DNA from: Bacteroidales bacterium
GTDB lineage: Bacteria; Bacteroidota; Bacteroidia; Bacteroidales; Dysgonomonadaceae
NCBI GenBank assembly: GCA_012798745.1
Contig: JAAZMQ010000072.1
Location: forward strand, 1 to 8,156
Direction: 5' to 3'
DNA length: 8,156 nucleotides
Shown here: one piece after another, positions 1-6,892 of the stretch
Layout: each line of letters starts with the position of its first letter
How positions within the stretch are numbered: the stretch's first letter is position 1
Translations under genes and position numbers: made by a program
Notes under the pieces: model-generated
Seen by the model: the letters and a program-made list of their open reading frames with translations, nothing else
Databases searched by the model: none
Told to the model about the DNA's origin: nothing

Positions 1-519
1 AAGAAAGGAGACAAAGATGCCTTTGTGGTGGTATATCACAAATATCATTCCTAGTTGTATTCGTTGGCGTTGCGTTACCTGAAAAATGTTGAAGCGGCAG
101 AAGAAGCCGTTCAGCATGTATTTGTAAAATTGTGGGAAAGTACCCGACACATCGAGATAGAGATTAATCTAAAAAATTATCTTTACACCATGACCAAAAA
201 TTATATTCTGAATTATTTTCGTGATAACAAAAAAATGGTTTCGATAAATTATGTAAATGCACAAGAAGAGATTTCGGATGGTAACGATTTTTCAACGCTG
301 CTCGAAGAAATGCAATTATCGGAAATACTAGAACAAGGTATCGAGAAGCTTCCCAATCGAAAAAAAGAAATCTGCAAAATGAAAATGGAAGGAAGTATTA
401 GTAATCAGGAAATTGCAGACCGAATGGGCATTTCTATTCATACCGTTAAATCGCATTACCAGGAAGCTATAAAAATGCTTCGAGATTATTTTCGCAAGAT
501 GAAATTAATGTTGTTTTGA
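1..519 (+). pseudogene. ECF-family sigma-70 factor, 5' end outside the window, interrupted by an in-frame TAG
   Basis: This is an extracytoplasmic-function sigma factor, which would direct RNA polymerase to the promoter of the downstream transport genes once freed from its anti-sigma factor. Frame 1 is open from the window edge (KKGDKDAFVVVYHKYHS), hits TAG at 52-54, and continues at once with LYSLALRYLKN in the same frame to TGA at 517-519. Both sides of the stop match the family, so it falls inside one gene, in sigma region 2.1. Region 2.2 (EAAEEAVQHVFVKLWES) starts at 91, region 2.3/2.4 (YLYTMTKNYILNYFRDN) at 178, and region 4 (LPNRKKEICKMKMEG) at 349, with its helix-turn-helix (NQEIADRMGISIHTVKSHYQ) at about 403-462. 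Without the stop it would be a normal Bacteroidota ECF sigma factor. A TTG follows the stop directly and the next in-frame ATG is at 190, but neither restores the first helix. Family is secure; functional state is inferred. Confidence 0.85.
52..54 (+). other. Premature amber (TAG) codon inside the ECF sigma gene
   Basis: TAG lies in frame between TCC (Ser) and TTG (Leu) in the stretch YHKYHS-stop-LYSLALRYL. Family members usually have a polar or basic residue here, so the ancestral codon could have been CAG (Gln) or AAG (Lys), each one base away. No other gene in the window has an internal TAG, and the complete genes end in TGA or TAA. Confidence 0.85.
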
Positions 520-589
520 AAAAAAAATATTTTTTAACTCATATTTTTTCATGATTTGTGTGTCTATTCAATAAAAGAGTAATAATTTC

Positions 590-1582
590 ATGAATTTGTC
601 CGGAAAGGAAACAATAAAAAAGGTAATCGATGGTTCATCGTCCAAAGAAAATGCTCGATGTGTTGTAGAGTGGTTTTCTTCAACGATCGAAGGGCAACAC
701 TTTTTGTCGGATATGATCGACCGAGATATGTATTTGATGGATGAAGAGTTCCCCGGTCAAAAAACGATTTCACCTCTTCAATCGGAAATTATCTTATCGA
801 GAATCAATAAAGAAATCCGCCAAAAAAGGTTGGTTCGGCTTTCACGTCGGATTGCAGCCCTTATTATTCCTTTTGTTATATTGTTCGGATTCGGTATTTA
901 TTTGAATTCGCAAGTCGACCTTTTTGGTAAATCTCCCTATGACGAAATTTATATACCTAAGGGTGAGAGTGCCCGAATTCTTTTTCAGGATGGAAGCGAT
1001 GTTTATCTTAACGCCGATACCAAAATACGCTATCCTAGAAAATTTGGGTTGACCAAACGGCAGGTATATGTCGAAGGTGAGGCCTATTTTAATGTTACTC
1101 CGGCAAAAAGGCGTCCGTTTATTGTTCATGCAGGGAATGTTGGTGTAAAAGTGTTAGGCACTTCTTTTAACGTGAAGGCTTACGAAGATGAAGATAAAAT
1201 AGAAGTGGTATTGGATGAGGGGAAAATAGAATTTCGAACATCCGGCAATCAGTATGCTCTTCTACCCGGTCAGCAGCTTGTTTACCATAAAACGAATGGG
1301 GAATCGGTGGTTCGGAATCTTTCAAAATCAACCAATCTTTCGCTATGGAAAAATAATGTGTTTTATTTTCATGATACTCCCCTCGAAGAAGTTCTTCGCA
1401 TGTTGGAAAGAAGATACGATGTTTCTTTCGAAATACAAGATGAGAAAGCATTACGGTATTCGTATACGATCTCTACTCGTCAAACGGCGATTACCGATAT
1501 TGTTGGGGAATTGGAAAAAATCGCCCCCGTGAAATTCACTTTTCAAAAAGATAAAATTCTGGTGACTCTCCGCCGGCCTTAA
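590..1582 (+). CDS. FecR-family anti-sigma factor (inner-membrane signal transducer)
   Basis: This single-pass inner-membrane protein of 330 residues holds an ECF sigma factor in the cytoplasm and receives a signal in the periplasm from the STN domain of a TonB-dependent receptor. Residues 1-87 form the cytoplasmic sigma-binding part, ending in a basic stretch (RQKRLVRLSRR). A membrane segment covers about 88-106 (IAALIIPFVILFGFGIYL). The FecR domain spans about 121-216, with YIPKGESARILFQDGSDVYL and the conserved core VEGEAYFNV and KVLGTSFNVKAY. A DUF4974-type C-terminal domain covers about 256-326 (FYFHDTPLEEVLRMLERRYD). Length and domain order are normal for Bacteroidota. It starts 70 bp after the sigma gene, with an AT-rich gap and no clear ribosome-binding site, as is usual in this phylum; the ATG gives a full-length N-terminus. 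The frame is intact although its presumed partner upstream is interrupted. Confidence 0.93.
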   Translation: MNLSGKETIKKVIDGSSSKENARCVVEWFSSTIEGQHFLSDMIDRDMYLMDEEFPGQKTISPLQSEIILSRINKEIRQKRLVRLSRRIAALIIPFVILFGFGIYLNSQVDLFGKSPYDEIYIPKGESARILFQDGSDVYLNADTKIRYPRKFGLTKRQVYVEGEAYFNVTPAKRRPFIVHAGNVGVKVLGTSFNVKAYEDEDKIEVVLDEGKIEFRTSGNQYALLPGQQLVYHKTNGESVVRNLSKSTNLSLWKNNVFYFHDTPLEEVLRMLERRYDVSFEIQDEKALRYSYTISTRQTAITDIVGELEKIAPVKFTFQKDKILVTLRRP

Positions 1583-1614
1583 AGAATCGTTTATTTTTAT
1601 TTTCCAGTCTTTGC

Positions 1615-1642
1615 TTCAGAAGAAAATAGATATTCTTCTGAA
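1615..1642 (+). terminator. Perfect 10-bp inverted repeat after the anti-sigma gene, possible terminator
   Basis: TTCAGAAGAA (1615-1624) and TTCTTCTGAA (1633-1642) are exact reverse complements around an 8-base loop, AATAGATA. The hairpin begins 33 bp after the fecR-type stop codon and is followed by a T-rich but broken run (TTTATGTTTCTTT). That is consistent with a weak intrinsic terminator separating the sigma/anti-sigma unit from the susC operon. The stem is only 30% GC, so a structured leader or a protein-binding site is also possible. Confidence 0.45.
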
Positions 1643-1686
1643 TTTATGTTTCTTTAACTCATCCTTTTCTCTCTTATCGGTGTCAA

Positions 1687-1700
1687 TATTATAAATAATA
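1687..1700. repeat. AT-only inverted repeat in the susC upstream region
   Basis: TATTAT (1687-1692) and ATAATA (1695-1700) are exact reverse complements separated by AA. The site lies about 105 bp upstream of susC. In DNA this AT-rich, a 6-bp-arm palindrome can arise by chance. I record it only as a possible operator or promoter element. Confidence 0.2.
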
Positions 1701-1717
1701 CCAAAATTGTTAAAAAA

Positions 1718-1746
1718 TAATTTGATTTAAAGCGTAAGTAATTTGA
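1718..1746 (+). promoter_or_regulatory. Direct repeat TAATTTGA with 21-bp period upstream of susC
   Basis: TAATTTGA occurs at 1718-1725 and again at 1739-1746, a period of exactly 21 bp or two helical turns, ending 57 bp before the susC ATG. The spacing would place two protein contacts on one face of the helix, or could represent -35/-10-like elements. No exact match to the housekeeping Bacteroides -7 element (TAnnTTTG) was found anywhere in 1583-1803. That fits, but does not prove, control by an ECF sigma factor. The repeat is short and AT-rich, so chance is a real alternative. Confidence 0.3.
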
Positions 1747-1803
1747 AGAGAAAAACAAGATCAATTTTATCTATATGTTTAATTTTTAATACATTAACAA
1801 ACC

Positions 1804-4800
1804 ATGAGAAGAATTCTTTACAAGAAGCGTACGGTTATTCTGCTCTTTCTTTTGGCGTTCAGCTTTAGTGTAAGTTCAGCGCAAAAAGTAAGTTTAGATT
1901 TCCACCGAAAAAGCTTAAAAACGGTGTTGGAGAGTATTACCGAGCAAACAGATTACACTTTGGCTTACAGCAAGGAGGTGGTAAACCTTAACGAACGGGT
2001 AACCATTCGTGTAACCGATGCTGAACTTACTCAGGTATTGGATGAGTTGTTACTGCCTCGTAACATCGGCTACGAGATTAAAGACAACAAAATTTACATT
2101 TTTGAGCTGCCTGTAAAAATGGAAGTTGCTGAAAATCGACAAAGTCAACAGCAAGATCAGGTGCAAATAAGAGGAAAAGTGACGGATGTGAATGGCGAGC
2201 CCATTATCGGAGCCAATATTTTTGTGCCGGGAACAACAATTGGTACCATAAGCGATATTGATGGCAATTATGTTTTATCGGTTCCGAAAGGTTCTGTTGT
2301 TCGGTTTTCTTATCTCGGTTACATCGACCAAGAATTTACGATTACAGAGCCTACTACATTGAACGTTAGGATGGAAGAAGAAGTGAAAGTATTGGACGAG
2401 TTGGTAGTAATAGGCTATGGTCTCCAAAAGAAAAGTGTTGTAACCGCCGCCATCAGCAGGGTTACAGCAGAAGAATTGGATGTTCCGAGGCCTTCTCGAA
2501 TAGAGGATGTTTTAAAGGGTAAAGTTTCGGGTGTCCAAATAACTCAGAGTTCGGGTCATCCCGGAGCCGAATCCAAAGTACGCATTCGCGGCATTGGCAC
2601 TGTGAATAATAGTGATCCCCTTTATATTGTTGACGGCATGCCGGTTGATGGCGGCATCAACTATTTGAATCCGGTGGATATTCAGTCAGTAGAAATACTT
2701 AAAGATGCAGCATCGGCTGCGATTTATGGTGCTCGAGCAGCAAATGGTGTGATTCTTATTACTACGAAGACAGGTGAAGGTATTGTAAAAGGTGTGGGGA
2801 AGCATGTTATTAATTATGATTTTAACTATGGATGGCAGAATCCATGGAAGAAAAAATCGGTATTAAATGCCTTAGAATATATGGTCATAATGAATGAAGC
2901 TCAGATTAACGATGGAAATTTACCGCGATATACCAAAGAGCAAATTACTAAGGCAGGAAAAGGAACAGATTGGCAAGATGAAACTTTCAATTACGATGCT
3001 CCTGTTCAAGCTCACCAACTCAGTTTGAGTGGAAATTCCGAGAAAATATCTTATTTTCTTTCTTTGGGATATTATGATCAAGATGGTATTGTAGGAGGGA
3101 ATTACGGGAAATCTAATTATGAAAGATGGAGTTTGCGAACAAATTCGACCTATAATGTATTTGAAGATAAAGAGCGCAGTGTTTTTAATAAGTTAAGAGT
3201 TGGGGTAAATGTTGGTTATTCAAGAGATAATTCTACAGGCATTGAAACTAATTCTGAATATGGTTCCGTTTTAGGAAGTGCGTTGGCATTCAATCCGCGT
3301 ATCCCTGTTTATGCTCCGGAGACTTCAGATGATCCGGATATTCAACCGATTTCTGCTATTTTGGCTGCTCATCCGTATGCAGTCACAGATAAAAAAGGAA
3401 GAGTGTTTTCGATTCCTCCGGCAGGTTTTCAGGAAATTGCTAATCCTGTGGCTATGTTGAATCAACCTCGGTCAGACCGATGGAATTCAGATAAATTTGT
3501 GGGAACATTTTGGGGAGAAGTAGATATCTTACCCGGTTTAAAATTCAAGAGTAGTTATGGTTTTGATCTTGCTTTTTGGGGTGATGATGGGTATGAATTT
3601 CCCTATTTTTTGGCTACCCAGGGTAAGTATGTAAATCAGAGTTCCGTATGGAGTCAAATGAATCGGGGATTTAAATGGCAGGTTGAAAACGTATTTACGT
3701 ATAATAAAATATTTTCGGATATACATAATTTGACATTTGTATTGGGGCAATCGGCTCAAAAATATACTTATCGCCAATTGGGTGGCAGCGATTATGATTT
3801 ATTGGGAACCGATCCCAAGCTGGCAACCATAAATGCAGCAACAGCCGATCGCGACAAGGAACGTATTTATGGGGGAACCGGAGGATTTGATTTTACGTCA
3901 TTGGCTTCTTATTTTGGACGAGTGGATTATAATTATGCCGAACGTTATATGTTGCAGGCAACCGTTCGTCGTGATGGTTCTTCCAGATTTGGCCCAAACA
4001 ATAAATGGGCAATTTTTCCCGCTGTATCGGTAGGATGGAATGTGTTAAACGAGCCGTTTTTAATCGATAATCATCCTGATTGGATCGAAGCGCTTAAACT
4101 TCGTTTCAGTTGGGGTAAAAATGGGAATGAAAATATCGGAAATTTTCGTTATACCTCATTGATGGATGGAGGACAAAATTACTATTTCGGCGGTGGCTAT
4201 TCTGTAGCTACGGGAACAAAAACAGGGACTATGCAATATGGAACTTCACCGTCGGCTTTACCTAATCCGAGTGTAAAATGGGAAGCGTCGGAACAAACCA
4301 ATCTGGGCTTTGATGCTTATTTTTTGCGAACTGCTCTTACTTTTAGTTTCGATTATTTTAAGAAGAAAACCAATGGAATGTTAATGGATCAGCCTATTCC
4401 AAGTTATGTGGGACAGGGTGCTCCCATAGGCAATGTGGGGAATATGGAAAATTGGGGACTCGAATTTGAAGTGGGTTGGAAACAAGTGGTTGGCGATTTT
4501 AGGTATAATATTTCGGCAAATGCTTCCTATTTGAGGAATAAATTGATAAAACTTGGTACGGCATCCGGCGAAGCCATTTATGAAACTGCGGGTGCTTCCG
4601 GATTAGGAAGTTTTATCAAAGGACAAAACGGTGAAGTATGGCCTTTCTTCTATGGATATAAAACGGACGGAATTTTTCAGAATCAAGCAGAAGTTGATGC
4701 ATATGTGAATTCTAAGGGGCAAAAATACCAGCCGAAGGCACAACCCGGAGATGTTCGTTTTGTGGATTTTAACGGCGACGGAGTGGTTGATGATAATGAT

Positions 4801-5310
4801 AAAACAAAAATCGGAAAGGGTATGCCCGATTGGACTTTTGGATTATCATTAGGAGCAGAATGGAAGAAATTTGATTTGAATTTATTTTTCCAGGGAACTG
4901 CAGGGAATGACATGTTCGACTTTTCGATGCGAGGCGACATTCCGGCAATGAATCGTCCATCCTGGATACTTCAGCGCTGGCATGGGGAAGGAACTTCAAA
5001 TAAAATTCCGCGTATGAGCAGTGCAGATCCCAACGGCAACTGGCGTTCTTCTGATCTTTACATTAAAAATGGCAGTTTCCTGCGTTTAAAAACTGCACAG
5101 CTCGGGTATACTTTACCGGCCATGTGGACAAAAAAAATAGCGATTCAGCAATTAAGAATATATATTTCGGCTGAAAACCTCTTGACTTTTACCGGTTATG
5201 ACGGATTCGATCCCGAAGTTGCTACCGGAGATTATACAAGGATTGGGGTTGACCGAGGTGTTTATCCTCAATCAAGAACCCTATATCTCGGTGCAAATAT
5301 ATCTTTTTAA
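1804..5310 (+). CDS. susC-like: SusC/RagA-family TonB-dependent outer-membrane transporter with N-terminal STN signalling domain
   Basis: This outer-membrane beta-barrel imports oligomeric nutrients, powered by TonB, with SusD as its extracellular lid. Its 1168 residues begin with a signal peptide (basic MRRILYKKR, hydrophobic core, likely cleavage after SVSSA at 26). An STN domain follows at about 28-101 (VSLDFHRKSLKTVLESITEQ), then a carboxypeptidase-D regulatory-like domain at about 120-194 (IRGKVTDVNGEPIIGANIFV). A TonB-box-like segment (DELVVIGYG) lies near 198-206. The plug at about 208-325 carries the SusC signatures VRIRGIGTVNNSDPLYIVDG and EILKDAASAAIYGARAANG. The rest is barrel, with a Ca-binding-like loop D988-x-N-G-D992-G and a terminal Phe (YLGANISF). 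STN-bearing SusC proteins are the type that signal through FecR, matching the genes upstream. It starts 221 bp after the anti-sigma gene and is followed 20 bp later by susD. No truncation or frameshift is seen. The substrate cannot be told from the sequence. Confidence 0.96.
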   Translation: MRRILYKKRTVILLFLLAFSFSVSSAQKVSLDFHRKSLKTVLESITEQTDYTLAYSKEVVNLNERVTIRVTDAELTQVLDELLLPRNIGYEIKDNKIYIFELPVKMEVAENRQSQQQDQVQIRGKVTDVNGEPIIGANIFVPGTTIGTISDIDGNYVLSVPKGSVVRFSYLGYIDQEFTITEPTTLNVRMEEEVKVLDELVVIGYGLQKKSVVTAAISRVTAEELDVPRPSRIEDVLKGKVSGVQITQSSGHPGAESKVRIRGIGTVNNSDPLYIVDGMPVDGGINYLNPVDIQSVEILKDAASAAIYGARAANGVILITTKTGEGIVKGVGKHVINYDFNYGWQNPWKKKSVLNALEYMVIMNEAQINDGNLPRYTKEQITKAGKGTDWQDETFNYDAPVQAHQLSLSGNSEKISYFLSLGYYDQDGIVGGNYGKSNYERWSLRTNSTYNVFEDKERSVFNKLRVGVNVGYSRDNSTGIETNSEYGSVLGSALAFNPRIPVYAPETSDDPDIQPISAILAAHPYAVTDKKGRVFSIPPAGFQEIANPVAMLNQPRSDRWNSDKFVGTFWGEVDILPGLKFKSSYGFDLAFWGDDGYEFPYFLATQGKYVNQSSVWSQMNRGFKWQVENVFTYNKIFSDIHNLTFVLGQSAQKYTYRQLGGSDYDLLGTDPKLATINAATADRDKERIYGGTGGFDFTSLASYFGRVDYNYAERYMLQATVRRDGSSRFGPNNKWAIFPAVSVGWNVLNEPFLIDNHPDWIEALKLRFSWGKNGNENIGNFRYTSLMDGGQNYYFGGGYSVATGTKTGTMQYGTSPSALPNPSVKWEASEQTNLGFDAYFLRTALTFSFDYFKKKTNGMLMDQPIPSYVGQGAPIGNVGNMENWGLEFEVGWKQVVGDFRYNISANASYLRNKLIKLGTASGEAIYETAGASGLGSFIKGQNGEVWPFFYGYKTDGIFQNQAEVDAYVNSKGQKYQPKAQPGDVRFVDFNGDGVVDDNDKTKIGKGMPDWTFGLSLGAEWKKFDLNLFFQGTAGNDMFDFSMRGDIPAMNRPSWILQRWHGEGTSNKIPRMSSADPNGNWRSSDLYIKNGSFLRLKTAQLGYTLPAMWTKKIAIQQLRIYISAENLLTFTGYDGFDPEVATGDYTRIGVDRGVYPQSRTLYLGANISF

Positions 5311-5330
5311 CCAATTAATAAAATGAAAAT

Positions 5331-6863
5331 ATGAAAAAATGTATATTACTATCTATCATAACAGCGGTTTTGATTGGTATGCTTTCAATAACTTCTTGCA
5401 GTGACGATTTTTTAACGGCTTCTTCAACTGAAAAATTGGAGGCTGGAGGCACTGCAACCGAAGGTTCAATTTTGTCAAATCTTGCTTCGGCATATCAAAT
5501 TCTTTTGTTTGATAGCTATGCCAATTATAATTACAATGCCGTTTTGTTGATGTCGGACCTTCGTTCGGATGATCTTTACAAGGGAGGAGGGAGTGCAGGA
5601 GACCAGGAACAACTTTACAAGTTATCTCAATTTACCTCTACTGCAGCTTCTACTCTCGATGGATTATGGAGTATTTATTTCACAGGTTTGGCTCGTTGCA
5701 ACAATGTGATTATTTCTTGCGATAATGCTGTGGGTGTAAAAGAGGAAAAATTGGAACAATTTAAAGCAGAAGCTCATTTTCTGCGAGCATATTATGTGCA
5801 TTTGTTGTGGAAATTTTGGGGCAATATTCCTTATTTTGAAGAACCTCTTTCCGATCCTCCTTATATGGCCAAACAGTTACCGGCCGATTCTATTTACAAT
5901 AAAATCATGAAGGACGTAGATTTTGCCTGCGTTGAAGGTCGCCTTCCTATGGAAACTACAGGGAACGATTTGGGGCGCGTATCGCGAGCTGCTGCATTAA
6001 TGTTAAGGGCAAGGGTGGTTCTTTATCAAAAAGACGAATCCCGATATCCTCAAATCACAAACGATATGGCAACTATCATTAAAAGTGGTAAATATGAATT
6101 GTTTGAAGATTTTGATGCCATGTGGAAAGATGAGAACGAGTTCTGTAAAGAATCGATTTTTGAAAGTAACCAACTCCCTGAAGGGAAAAGTTGGGGGAAT
6201 GCATGGTCAGGTTACGGAACCAATTTGCCTGCTTTTATTTCACCGGCAGATTTGAAAGATCCCGACGGTATATTTAAAGGTGGTTGGGGATTCGGACCGG
6301 TTCGTCAGGCAGCTTATGATATGTATGAGCAAGGCGATAAACGTCGAGACGGATCTATCAATAAGTGGGATGACGGACTTTACACGCCTCGTTTCCAAAA
6401 CACCGGTTTGTTTCAACGCAAGTATGCGGCTCGTGTTGGATATAATCCTCCTCCCGGAGATGTCGATTTAAATTATTGCAACAATTTACGCATCTTCCGA
6501 TATGCTGAAACATTGTTGAATTATGTGGAATTAGTAAAAATGCATGGACAGTCTGAAGTAGATGGTGTCAACGTTCAAGCTTGTTTGGATCAGATTCGTG
6601 AACGTGCCGGTGTTAGTCCTATTCAGGCAACCGATGAGAACATTAAATTGGAACGTCGTCGGGAATTTTTAGGAGAGGGTATGCGTTTTTGGGATTTGGT
6701 ACGTTGGGGTGATGCTCCTACTGTTTTAACGGAGGACGAATCGGAACATAATTCCGTGCGTACTTTTGAAGAGTGGATGAAATATTTACCTATTCCGCAA
6801 GGTGAGATGGAAAAAACGAAAGGAACAGAGTTTGAATTAAAACAGAATGGAAATTGGAAATAA
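5331..6863 (+). CDS. susD-like: SusD/RagB-family outer-membrane nutrient-binding lipoprotein
   Basis: This surface lipoprotein caps the SusC barrel and binds the substrate before import. It has 510 residues, normal for the family. The lipoprotein signal peptide ends in the lipobox ITSC, with Cys23 as the lipidated residue. The acidic SDD right after the Cys resembles the Bacteroidota export signal for the cell surface. The helical N-terminal SusD domain includes the conserved stretch AEAHFLRAYYVHLLWKFWGN (146-165) and TPR-like helices (AALMLRARVVLYQKD). The C-terminal RagB/SusD domain has IRERAGV (422-428), the hallmark EFLGEGMRFWDLVRWG (445-460) and the terminal LPIPQ (486-490). It begins 20 bp after the susC stop, so the two genes are surely cotranscribed. 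An upstream ATG at 5323 is in another frame and stops after three codons, so the ATG with the lipoprotein signal is the start. Confidence 0.96.
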   Translation: MKKCILLSIITAVLIGMLSITSCSDDFLTASSTEKLEAGGTATEGSILSNLASAYQILLFDSYANYNYNAVLLMSDLRSDDLYKGGGSAGDQEQLYKLSQFTSTAASTLDGLWSIYFTGLARCNNVIISCDNAVGVKEEKLEQFKAEAHFLRAYYVHLLWKFWGNIPYFEEPLSDPPYMAKQLPADSIYNKIMKDVDFACVEGRLPMETTGNDLGRVSRAAALMLRARVVLYQKDESRYPQITNDMATIIKSGKYELFEDFDAMWKDENEFCKESIFESNQLPEGKSWGNAWSGYGTNLPAFISPADLKDPDGIFKGGWGFGPVRQAAYDMYEQGDKRRDGSINKWDDGLYTPRFQNTGLFQRKYAARVGYNPPPGDVDLNYCNNLRIFRYAETLLNYVELVKMHGQSEVDGVNVQACLDQIRERAGVSPIQATDENIKLERRREFLGEGMRFWDLVRWGDAPTVLTEDESEHNSVRTFEEWMKYLPIPQGEMEKTKGTEFELKQNGNWK

Positions 6864-6892
6864 CCATTTCTATATTTAAAGAATAAACAATT

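Noticed and set aside
52..54. TAG reassigned to an amino acid throughout the genome
   Set aside because: More than 2000 codons of susC, susD, fecR and the PKD gene contain no in-frame TAG, whereas many CAG and AAG codons are present. A reassigned TAG should appear more than once in that length.
522..535. AT palindrome (A6-TA-T6) just after the sigma gene as a terminator
   Set aside because: It has no G or C in the stem and no loop, and lies between two genes normally cotranscribed. It is most likely AT-rich intergenic composition.
842..1129. Opposite-strand open frames inside fecR, susC, susD and the PKD gene (for example 842-1129, 3538-3777, 4683-4940, 6980-7240)
   Set aside because: All lie fully or mostly within strongly supported + strand genes, have no recognisable domains, and have odd composition rich in Ser, Ile and Arg as expected of shadow frames.
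3278..3460. Same-strand overlapping small ORFs within susC and susD (3278-3460, 3833-4033, 6280-6471)
   Set aside because: They are out-of-frame shadows of conserved barrel or SusD sequence, with no start context or domain support.
5323..5334. Four-codon mini-ORF (ATG AAA ATA TGA) overlapping the susD start
   Set aside because: The intergenic DNA is so A-rich that such a frame arises easily, and there is no sign of conservation or of a leader peptide role.
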